Of a stretch of DNA of 64,000 bases, positions 54,201-64,000 are shown piece by piece. The notes below the pieces were generated by a model. The model was not told the DNA's origin, made no database searches, and saw nothing but the letters and a program-made list of their open reading frames with translations. Numbering within the stretch: position 1 is the first letter of the stretch; each line of letters opens with the position of its first letter. The stretch covers positions 682,001 through 746,000 of the forward strand of contig NC_068971.1 in NCBI RefSeq assembly GCF_016808095.1, given 5' to 3'. Source of the stretch: Vigna angularis (taxonomy: Eukaryota > Streptophyta > Magnoliopsida > Fabales > Fabaceae). A program made the translations under genes and the position numbers.

Positions 54201-55218
54201 AAGTACGGAAACTAGGAATCTCTACCTTCCAAGTTCTAACATATCTAAATCTTCTATAAATTAACCTCTGCTTCAACCAACAAGAAGATGATATATTTTA
54301 AGATAAAAAATAAAAAAATTTCAAAACAATAATTATTATCTAAATAAAGGAGTCGCATCTAATATAATCAGAATCATAGAGTAAATTAATTCAAAAATAG
54401 AAAAAAGAAAATAGGTTGATATAATTGATTAATGATGATGTAAGTGTGTATTAAAAATAGGATGGATTTAACAGATGACAGGGACAGTCGTTTTGACATA
54501 ATATGTAAACAACCTAAATATAATTTACAATTTATGGATTTGGTTTTAGATAACAGTGAGGAGACCCAAAAGCTGTGTATTGAATAAAATGCATAATTGC
54601 CTGCATAATAAAATTGGTGTGTCTATGATTGAGTACCAAATGGAGTACAAACTGATGCGTTGGCATCTTTCTGGTTTTGTTTGTTTGTAGGTGCGGCAAT
54701 AGCTATGTTATTCTGCATAATTTTATCATTTTTTTCTGCATAATTTATCATTTTTTCTGCATAATTTCACATTTAAAAGTGGTTAACCACTATCAAGTTT
54801 GAACTGAAGCCGGCTTTTAGCTCACAACACAACACTCTCTGCACGACCCTTCATCAGCCTCACCAAAAAGTTTTAGTCTTTGCTACACTTCAAACAAAAA
54901 CCAGAAGGGATATCCCCTTTTAGCCATCCCTCTGATCCCGTTTTGTCCACTTTGGACCACTCAGTAAAGTTGCAAACTCAACATCCTCCTACCTTTATTA
55001 ATAATTCAAACCCCTCTTTATGGCATTCTTTTTCATTTCAGTCTTAGATGCTTCTTTTATTGCATTCCTTGTTAGGTTTGAATCAATCAAATTCACTGCT
55101 CTGCTAACTTTTCCAACCATTTAAATCCTCTGCTGTACTCTCGTGTTTCTCTTATCAAACCCTTTTCTTTTTCTTTTATCCTTCGACCCTTCTTCCAACT
55201 TCCAAACTTTTCAACCAA

Positions 55219-56001
55219 ATGGCAGTTGATCTTTGCTCAGAAAACTGTGGAGTTTCTTCCTCTTCTGTGAGTCCTAGAATCTCATTCTCACACGATTTTT
55301 CCCACTCTGATGTCATTCCCGTTGAGCAACTCCCTTTTAGATCAAACTCCTCTGGTTTGAATTCCGGCATTGATTTTGATTTTTACGTCAGTGAGAGCTT
55401 TGAGCTGGAGTCATCTTCGGCTGACGAGCTTTTCTCACATGGGAGGATCCTTCCCACTGAGGTCAAGAGAAAGAACGTTCCTCCAAAGCAAACGGGTCAA
55501 TTAGCACCAAAGAATAACCCTCCATTGCCTCCTCCTTATGCTGCTCCACCTACCTGTAAAAACTCAAAGAAAGAGAACCCCAAAGAAAGCAAGTGTTTGA
55601 ACGATGAAGTGTACGAGAAGCAAAGTTCCAAGTCCTTTTGGATCTTCAAAAGAAGCAGCAGTTGTGGAAATGGACACAGAAGGAGCTTTTGTCCTTTGCC
55701 GCTTCTATCAAGAAGCAATTCAACTGGATCATCAACCCCAAACGTTAAAAGGAATCCACTTTCAAAGGAGGGTGGTGTCAACATTAGGCCAAATTCACAG
55801 AAACATTCTTCCACAAGGTTGTCTCACTCCTACGTTCCAAACGGTTATTATCAAAAGCCTCCATTGAATTACAAGAGTCATCATGGATCCTATGGTAGCA
55901 GTGTTAGAGTGAATCCTGTTCTGAATGTTCCTCCTGCAAACCTATTCGGTTTGGCTTCAATCTTCTCCAGCAATAGAGACAAGAGCAAGAGGCAGCTTTA
56001 G
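55219..56001 (+). CDS. Uncharacterised plant protein, Ser-rich, intronless (260 aa)
   Basis: A single-exon gene with a clear frame from MAVDLCSENCGVSSSS to NRDKSKRQL. It has no signal peptide or membrane segment. Visible features are SPRISFSHDFSHSDVIPVEQ (residues 18-37), an acidic stretch FDFYVSESFELESSSADELF, a proline-rich stretch NNPPLPPPYAAPP (about 99-111), KSFWIFKRSSSCGNGHRRSF (about 137-156), PLPLLSRSNSTGS and a C-terminal VNPVLNVPPANLFGLASIFS followed by a basic tail. The order (SPRISFS at the start, KSFW.FKRSSS in the middle, basic C-terminus) resembles a family of plant proteins of unknown function, loosely similar to membrane-associated kinase regulators. That link is weak. The start is the first ATG after a pyrimidine-rich leader. 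Function unknown. Confidence 0.8.
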   Translation: MAVDLCSENCGVSSSSVSPRISFSHDFSHSDVIPVEQLPFRSNSSGLNSGIDFDFYVSESFELESSSADELFSHGRILPTEVKRKNVPPKQTGQLAPKNNPPLPPPYAAPPTCKNSKKENPKESKCLNDEVYEKQSSKSFWIFKRSSSCGNGHRRSFCPLPLLSRSNSTGSSTPNVKRNPLSKEGGVNIRPNSQKHSSTRLSHSYVPNGYYQKPPLNYKSHHGSYGSSVRVNPVLNVPPANLFGLASIFSSNRDKSKRQL

Positions 56002-58029
56002 TTTGCTTGCAAACCAGTGGGGTCTGTCTTGTTTTTCCATGTACTTCTTAGGTTTACCGGTTACCATGTGAACTAGAAAAACGAGGTATAGGTAAAACTT
56101 TGAATGGTGAATGGTTTGCATCGTGAAGACAAAGTGGTACAAAGAGATGCGTGTGAAGGTGATGGACAAGAATGATATAATGCAAGCACATGTTTTGGGG
56201 CACAAAATGACAGGTAACTGTTGTTTTCGTGCCTGTACCTTGCTTCTTGTTCTTGTTCCTCTACTTTTGTTCTTTGGACTATGTGTAAATACATTGACTT
56301 TCATTTTAGTATCTCTTCTTCCTTTCTTACTCTGGATCTCTCTTTCTCTACATCAATGAGAGCCTAAATGGAAAAATTAATCATGCATTGTCTCTTTCAT
56401 TCACGTTACATTTTATAAAATTTATGTTCATAGTAAATTTATGTTTAAAACCCGATCTTATTATTGACCAAAAATATCAGCTTAAAACTCCTTTCATCTT
56501 CAAACTGATGTAAGTCCCACGATAATAAACCTCATTTTACAATTCCACATGGACAATAAGATCTATTTAGAGTATATATTAAGTGTAAACCTCAGTTTAC
56601 AAACTGCTTCTACCGAGTTGAATTAAGTTTAACGTTCATTATTAAGATAAACTAATGTTAATCAAAATCATAAATTTTTTCAAATGTTTGCTCAAATGAA
56701 CAGAAGGGTATGTGAGAAGAGCTTGAAGTGTTTCTCTTCTGCATTCAGTTGTTGTTGCTGTTGCATGGATTCATTTTCAACAATAATGCTTTCTGACTGA
56801 TTTTTATAGCTCCTTCTACACGCAGAAGTAAAGTACTTGTTTGCATATGAATAGCAGTTGAACACAACAGATCATTGCACACCATACCACATTAATTTGG
56901 TGCTCTGCAAAGCCTGTTTTGGTCTGCCTCTGCATAAGTTGGTGAAGAATTACGATTCTCTGAAGCTAGCACTTTTGTTAATACCAAAATTCAGAGTATT
57001 TGACGCTTTGAAGAAACCATAAATCATTGATTTCTAAATCTCTAGCTTTTGCTTAATCAAGAAACGGTAATTTTGTGGTTAATCAAGAAAGTTTATGCAC
57101 TTATTATCTTATAAGATATCGTGACTTTATGGATAATCCGATTAATCTCTCTCAAAAAACTCGTAAATGGTATGATTGTAAAATTAGGAAATGTGGGGAA
57201 AAAGGGTAGTAAGAAATGGAGGTTAGGTCTAAGGTGTCGCACTAGTCTCATAGCTTAAAGTTTAATGCTTGTGGAAAGATCAACATGACTAATTCTCTAT
57301 TGGATGCTTTTTGGGTGGCTTCAAATAAGTCAAATTGAACTTCAATTCCCAACAAAATTAGGGATTACTTCATCTTTAAAAAGTACTACCTTGAACTTGA
57401 AGGAACTAACTACACAAACATCATTCCAAAGAAATCTTCAACTATAGATTTTAATGGAAAAAAAAATTGAAAAATCTTTCAACTAATTTTCTTTTATAAA
57501 AAAAAAGTAATTATATAAAAAATTAAAATCACTCTTTATCCAAAATCTTAAAACAATAAATTAATAAATTTTTATATTTATATATCATTTCTATTAAATA
57601 TAAGATTTATACTCAGATTTAGATTTTCAACATGAAAAAGTAAGTAATTAAGTAAATTTGGATGTTGTGAGGAATGAATGGGTGTGTGTAGTGTCTCTAT
57701 CTCATTCATTTTGTTGAGGCAGAAGTTGGAAAAGGCAAGAAAAGGCTTAAAACATAGTTGTAAAGAAAAGTTGATAGATGAAGGCGTTGGAAATGGAATA
57801 AAGAAGCATGAAAATGGACAAATAGAAAAGATGTGAATGGGCATCATTTTTATCCTTTCCTTGCAAGGACGATTTCCATCACTAACATCTGCAGTCCTCA
57901 AACTGCTTCAGAAGTTTATTCAACAATGTGCTTTCAATCAACTTTGGTACGTTTCATTTTCAAGTCCCTTCTTACCATCACAGCATCGTACTTCATCAAA
58001 CTCCACAATTACATGCTCTTTTATAAAAA
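56002..58029. other. 3' UTR and AT-rich intergenic DNA
   Basis: A hydrophobic 82-codon frame at 56111-56359 lies within the probable 3' UTR of the preceding gene and is not called. A dispersed repeat fragment (words like TAAACCTCATTTTACAA and TAAACCTCAGTTTACAAACT) lies at about 56500-56640. No gene is seen after that. Confidence 0.4.
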
Positions 58030-58189
58030 AAATAACGATATTTTGACAACATTTTTTTATAACATTTTAACACGTAACTATTCCACAATCAATAATAATA
58101 ATCATAAACACTAACATAGATCAATCACAGAATAATACGTAGATAGTGTTAAAATGTTGTAAAAAAATTATTGTCAAAATATCATTATC
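58030..58189 (+). mobile_element. Palindromic Mutator-type MITE (same family as 27325)
   Basis: The left end reads AAATAACGATATTTTGACAAC and the right end TTGTCAAAATATCATTATC. The centre CACAATCAATAATAATAATC matches the copy at 27325. Flanks TTATAAAAA (58021-58029) and TTATAAAAC (58190-58198) look like a 9-bp target duplication with one change. Confidence 0.75.
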
Positions 58190-59047
58190 TTATAAAACAT
58201 CGCAACTTAAAACATTGTTTTTCATGTTTAAATCTAAAGTTTGGATAAGTTTTTTCTCCAAACTTTGATACCAAATTAAAATTTATTTAAGTTTTAAACT
58301 TTTATATCCTTACAACAAATTCATATTTTTCCTTTTTAAATTTGAGCTATTTACATTCTATTTGAAATGTCAACAAGAAATACAATTTAACAATTAAAAA
58401 AATATTTTTTTGAGCGTATTTAACCATTAAATTATAAAGAAACAAACATTTTCTTTCTAGTTCTTATTTATTTAGAGTAAGTAGAGTGAAGAATTAATTT
58501 AACATGATTTGGAAAGATAGTGAATCAAACGTATATTATTATAATTTAATTAAAAAATATATAAAATGATAAGTTGTTTTTATTATTTTTATTAAAAAAG
58601 TATTAAATACTAAAAATATCACTATCATTAATGTGGTGATATTGATAATTTGATTGATAACGAAAAAGTAAAAATTATAGAAAAATATGACTATTATTCT
58701 AACACGTTTTTAATGTAGGTAAGTAAATATCATGAACTAAAATATTTCGTGATATAAAAGTTAAATTTTAAGTATTTAACATCAATTAAATTTCAAATAT
58801 TTAAATTTAGAAAAAGTAAAAAATTTAATAGAAAATTAAAAGTTAATTTATATATATAATAAGAGAAGGATGATTGATGTTTTTGGAAAAGTTGTGAAAG
58901 GATTTGTAGCGGTGGACGGTAGAAGTCATATCAGATTTGTTGAGAAAGTTGATTTTGAAAAGAAGTAAAAGAAATGGAGATGTCAAATCAATATTGCAAT
59001 CACAAAAAACAAGTTCAAATCCTTCACTTTATTTTTTTTAAAGTTTA

Positions 59048-59183
59048 CAATATTTTCACAATATTTTAAAACTACGTGTTTATTTTGATTGATTTATATT
59101 AATATTTATGATTATTATTAATTATGAAATAATTTTGGATCAATGATATTTAAAATATTAAAAAAAAATATTATCAAATATCC
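59048..59183 (-). mobile_element. Diverged MITE of the same family, inverted
   Basis: The centre appears in the other orientation (ATTTATGATTATTATTAATT). The ends (TTCACAATATTTTAAAAC... and AAAATATTATCAAATATCC) are degraded. Limits are approximate. Confidence 0.5.
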
Positions 59184-62025
59184 GACTTCAAAACTCTGTT
59201 TAAATGAGCACCAAACTTGACATACAAATCAGTTGGGAAGTTTTATGGTGGCTAAAGGGCTATGATCCCTCTATCTTTTTTCCTAAAATTATATATATAA
59301 AAAAATGTTTTTTTAATTATAATATATTTGACTACTTTAAACTTTTATACATTTTTAAATATTTTTTACGAGTTTGAATTATAGGTTTGACAAAATACGT
59401 GATAGAATCTTAAAATATTTTCCAAACGAGTCGATTCAGGAGAAAATTCATATAAAAAAAATATCGCTTAAGTAAATAAGAGTTTTTTTTTTAAATCAAA
59501 TGCATAAACGAAAGTGTGAAAAATAATTCAACGGTTTTAAATTTCTTGTATGAAATTAGAAAAATATAACAACATCTTGGTTATAATAATAAATAATCAT
59601 CTCATAAAAATATGTTCACAGCGATTATACACATTAAATACTTATTTATTAGTTAAAACTACCAAGCTTTAATCAAAAAGTTAAAACATTTTATGAATAA
59701 GATATAAATATAGATCAAATATGCAAAATAAATAAAATGTTAACATCCTCAAAAAAGGTTAGGTTTGAAAATTTGCCACTTATACAAATATTTAATCAAA
59801 GAAACAATACAACAATAACAATTCATCATTTTTGTTATTCACAAAAGTCATCAATTTTTGTAGTTATTTTTATGATTTTATTCAATTTTTATAAAATTCA
59901 ATAAAGATACATATAATTATTTGTTAAAATTGATGCAACCAATACCTTTCCACCAATAAAAGGGTGAATTGATTTTTTTTTAAAAAGAAAAAAAAATATT
60001 TCTTTTACTCTTTCAAAACGATTTTGAAATTCTTTTAATTAATTAATAAGATTAGTGTAAGATGCATTATTAAGATCCAAAACAATCAAAGAAAAAAAAT
60101 ATTTATAACAAGAAAAAAAAGTAAAACATGAAGATTTTTATAGTGATTCGATTCTAACAAATTTACATCAATTTTTTCTAACAACTTTAGTTGGAAATTT
60201 CACTAAATATCAAAAGTTTTATGTATAAGTGCACCTAAGTAATCATAAAACCAATATATAAACAAAACTTTGACGAAATTCTTAAAAAAATAAAAAAATA
60301 AGTGATACTTCACACAATCATCACAACCTTACAAAAGATGGGTGATCTTCACACAATTATTACAACCTTTATACAATATAAATAATGGAATAAGAGAATA
60401 AATATACAAAAAATATATGTACAGATGTAATATGTATAGATATTATAATCAAAACTTATTTTCATGAGCTTCGATTTTTAATCTTCTTGAATTAAAATGT
60501 TTTTTTCAAAAATAGGATGCTCAAAACTTTCTTAAACTTGTTTTTGTTAATCTCAAGATATCAAAATGTTGAAATGAAATGAGAAAATATGCAATATTTT
60601 AAAAAAATATATTAAAATTAATTGATTATATTAGTGACTCGATTAATATGTTTTAACCATGTTCTTTTTAGTTACTAGATTAATAAAGTATTTAAATGAC
60701 TTAATGAATTAAAATTGTCAAGTTTTATATTTATCTTTTTCAATTCGATTAAAAATGTATTAGATTAAAATTATTAAATTATTATTTTATTAAGATTGAT
60801 TAAGTGATTTTTTTTTACAGATATGATAAAAAAAATACTAAAACTACTATGTTAATCTATGTAAAGAAACACCTCTCATAATATTTGGATATATAAAAAA
60901 CAAATAATTGAATATTTGATAACATTATTTTTATAACAAATAAATTTATTTGGATATAAAATTTTCTGATTTATGAATATATTTAAATAAAATATATTTA
61001 AAATTATTTTAAAATGAAATATTTTTTTGTATGTTAAATTAAAACATATTGATTTAAATAAAAAAAAAGAAAAAAAGTTTATATATGTGCAGAAGAAAAT
61101 GCAATAAGAATGTATTCGACGTTTTTAAATTAAACCATTTTGCTTTTCTGGATCTTGGAGTGGTGTGATTTTAGTGAATTTTTGTTAGACTATTAACTTT
61201 GTTATTTTAAAATTTTGCAAATTCGATCTTACTAACTTTCTTTTATATACATATATATTGAAAGCTGAATACAAATTTAGAATGCCTATAAAATTTTCCA
61301 AGTGAAAATATTAGTAAAAGTTAATTAATGTGAAGCATTTTATAGATGATTATATTAAGTTAGAAAAAGCAAATGTTAAAATATATTTTAGTTTTTTATT
61401 GTTCAGTTTAATCTCTGCTTTATTTTCAAACAATAATTTAGACTTGTAGCTAAAACTTTGTTAAATAACGTTAGAAAATTCTAATTCTTAAACTAATTAT
61501 AAATTTTTATTTATAACAAATATTATTTTAAACATTAATAGTTTTTAATTTATAAATTAGTTTTAAATTAGACAATAACTAATTATTTTTAATCTATAAA
61601 ATTAATTATTATTTCATAATTTTTTTAGTGACAGACGTGATGTATTTTTAAAGTTGAAAATATAACTAAAAATCTATAGTTATCTCGTATTAAAATATTT
61701 TAAATAATTAAAAATTCATATAAACATCTGTTATGGAAAAGATAAACAGCTATCACGTTTTATAAAATGTGTATCTTTAATTAGCTTATATGATATCAAA
61801 TGCAAAATAATTTATTGTTTCCTTTAACCTATGGAAGAAAGATATATGTAATTTAAGTTGGTGCAAGTTGAATGTTTTTCCATGTGCATGTATTTATTTA
61901 TTTTTCTTGAATAAACCGTACCTGTTCTTTATCAAGCCATACTGTTCAAAATATACAGAATTATCTTTAACAACAAAATCTCTTCCAAAAATATTGATAA
62001 TATTTGTGTATTTAGGATTTATATC
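59184..62025. other. AT-rich intergenic DNA, no gene seen
   Basis: Poly-A/T-rich sequence without supported coding regions on either strand. Frames near 61868-62076 are chance overlaps with the start of a MITE. Confidence 0.5.
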
Positions 62026-62197
62026 GGTGAATATCAATAATATTAACATTTTTTTATAATATTTTAACGTTATCACGTGATTGATTTAAAATTATTTTAC
62101 AATCAATAATAATAATTATAAATATTAATTAATAAAGATCAATCACATAATATAATAATAAAATATTATAAAAAACATTATTAAAGTATCATTATTT
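62026..62197 (+). mobile_element. Diverged MITE of the same family
   Basis: The centre ACAATCAATAATAATAATTA is kept. The arms TTTTTTATAATATTTTAACG and AATATTATAAAAAACATTA pair imperfectly, and the right end AAGTATCATTATT matches the family terminus. Limits are approximate. Confidence 0.6.
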
Positions 62198-62860
62198 ACA
62201 AATACTTGATTTTTTTTTAGTCCACAAAATCAGTGAATTATACAGTCAAAATAGAAACAAAAATAGTAAGCCATGTGTACGATGTGATGTGATCATATAC
62301 TTCAGACAAACACATGACTTGTGCCCTACGGTGTTGGTAATGTAAACTCTATATAAATATAAAATGTAAATGTTTAATGATTATAAATTTGATTTATGTT
62401 AGTTATTATATTTGAATTTTTATTTTATAAAAAAATCTCATGTAGTCTTTTTTTTAAAAAAAAAAATTAATATAATTCTTTAAACTAAATTAGTGTTAAG
62501 AGTGATACGTACTAAAATTTGAATTTTTCACGTGTTAAATGATATTATGTATCAAAATTAAATAATTTTAAAATAAAAGATGATATAGATAATTATAAAG
62601 ATCAAAATGAAACGAGTAATGTTAATTTTTTTTATATAAAAATAAATAATTAGATGAGTTAAAAGCTAAATTACCATGTAAATAAAATTCAAAGAGTTTA
62701 TCATTATATGTTTTTGTTCGTATATTATCCGATGGAGTATTTGAAATGTGAAATTATTCAAATGACAGTCAAATAAAATTACTTTTTGACTTAGTATTAG
62801 TAAAAAAAATGACTCTTTGATATTAAAAGGTTGAGATAAAAAATATCACTGGACAGACAA

Positions 62861-63027
62861 AAAATAATGATATTTTGATAACTTTTTTTCATAACATTTT
62901 AATATCAGTATTACTATGTAATTGGTATGTTTATAATAATTATTATTGATTATAAAATAATTTTGAACCAATTATATAAATAATATTAAAATATTGTAAA
63001 AAAAAATATTCTCAAATTATCGTTATG
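62861..63027 (-). mobile_element. Diverged MITE of the same family, inverted
   Basis: Starts AAATAATGATATTTTGATAAC and ends TCTCAAATTATCGTTAT. The centre is inverted (AATTATTATTGATTATAAAA). No clean target duplication can be read. Confidence 0.6.
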
Positions 63028-64000
63028 AAAGAAAATGTATGTATCTATCTTCTTTGATCCAAATTCTTGACACTAACAGGTCAGAAAGTGTTGTCACCCA
63101 AATCTAAGACCAACACCATGTGATATCTTATTCATATTCTGAGTACAACAGACACAGTACATAGAACTCTTCTGTCTCCATATTATTGCTAAGGATGTAA
63201 CCATAATGTCAAGTTAATAACCATAATAACAGCAACAACTCACCACAAAATAAATTCATTCTAAATCAATAACTCCTCTCCATAATAATTACTTCACTTA
63301 AAAGTTTGACAAGAAAGATTGATGTGTTTAAATACAGTGGTGAGAAAAATAAATTGTATGCATATAAATGAATATAATTCTCACAATAAAAAAAACAAAT
63401 TGTAGATTTTTTGTAAATAAATAAACAACTAAGTAAACATGATTTTAAAAAATATAATATAATTTTGAATAAATGAGTTAAAAATAGGTGTCCATGAGAA
63501 ATGATAAATGGGTTAAATAAGTTTTATAAAATAAAACATAAAAAGTTAATTTTTTAAAATATTATTTAACAAATTATTAATAACCTAATAATATTAATTA
63601 TAAGGTAACTGAGAATTTATAAAAGTCATTAAAAATCTCTTTTGTGTTAGTATGTAAAGAAAAAAAATTCCAACCTGTACAAATATTCTAAGTCCATCTT
63701 TCATCTTGGGTCTTGCTTTTCACAATCATGTTGTGATATTGTCTCATAAGAAAAATTGTGATCCTGTCTCTCCTTATATGGACACAGTTTTATAAATTAG
63801 GATGGGTAACATCCATAATGTACTATTAATAAATGAATAATACAGCACATGTCCTTTTACTTATTCTCCCTATGTCATTGCACTGATCTTTATTTTTTAT
63901 CACCAGAGCAAATTTTTGCTTGATACTATTATAAACTGACATAAGTGTAATTACATTTGCTTGGATGGGTAACCAAGAAAAATGAGAATGAAAAAACAAG
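63028..64000. other. AT-rich intergenic DNA to the window edge
   Basis: No gene or structured element is recognised. Confidence 0.4.

Larger units (their letters stand above)
49672..55218. other. AT-rich intergenic DNA with repeat fragments
   Basis: No convincing gene is seen apart from a possible orphan exon on the minus strand (51133-51258). A pair of related repeat fragments lies at 50440-50745. The last 400 bp before 55219 are pyrimidine-rich and are probably the promoter and 5' UTR of the next gene. Confidence 0.5.

Noticed and set aside
56111..56359. A hydrophobic 82-codon frame after the 260-aa gene
   Set aside because: It lies in the probable 3' UTR, with no conserved motif; the Leu/Val run comes from T-rich DNA.

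Overview
This is a window of AT-rich plant nuclear DNA. Spliced genes, long (AT)n microsatellites and legume-type repeats suggest a legume, probably a Phaseoleae/Vigna-like species; that placement is inference. Four real protein-gene loci are visible, all needing introns except one: a plant peptidase M50B-like membrane protein (two full copies, minus strand), the minor-spliceosome protein U11/U12-35K (one full copy and one 5'-truncated copy, minus strand), the ribosome-biogenesis protein RRP7 (plus strand), and an intronless plant protein of unknown function (plus strand).

Layout. Segment A, copy 1, is 1-15104. It holds three miRNA-like hairpins, the M50B-like gene and exons 3-8 of U11/U12-35K. 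Segment B (15105-27738) is accessory DNA. It contains a 2.3-kb solo LTR, two diverged copies of an older repeat, a foldback MULE-like element around a calcium-dependent protein kinase (CDPK) fragment, a fourth miRNA-like hairpin and a Mutator-type MITE. Segment A, copy 2, is 27739-42838. It matches copy 1 base for base wherever I compared them, except for a 4-bp length change in one (AT)n tract. After 42838 the second copy continues into exons 2 and 1 of U11/U12-35K, so only this copy is complete. The simplest model is a direct tandem duplication of a 27,734-bp unit (B+A), with the new junction at 15104|15105. It predicts another copy of B just left of the window. An assembly duplication is the main alternative.

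Right of the duplication, U11/U12-35K and RRP7 are divergent, with start codons 1.17 kb apart. The interval carries a telo-box-like motif, fitting a shared promoter region for RNA-processing housekeeping genes. From 48.5 kb to the end there is one clear gene (55219-56001) in AT-rich DNA with several palindromic MITEs of one family.

The most interesting signals are: a family of four related hairpins (seven with the duplication) sharing the core CCCNCAAAGGCTTCC, likely a young miRNA cluster; the near-identical tandem duplication with its truncated splicing-factor copy; the CDPK-carrying foldback element; and the solo LTR with a paralogous empty site nearby.
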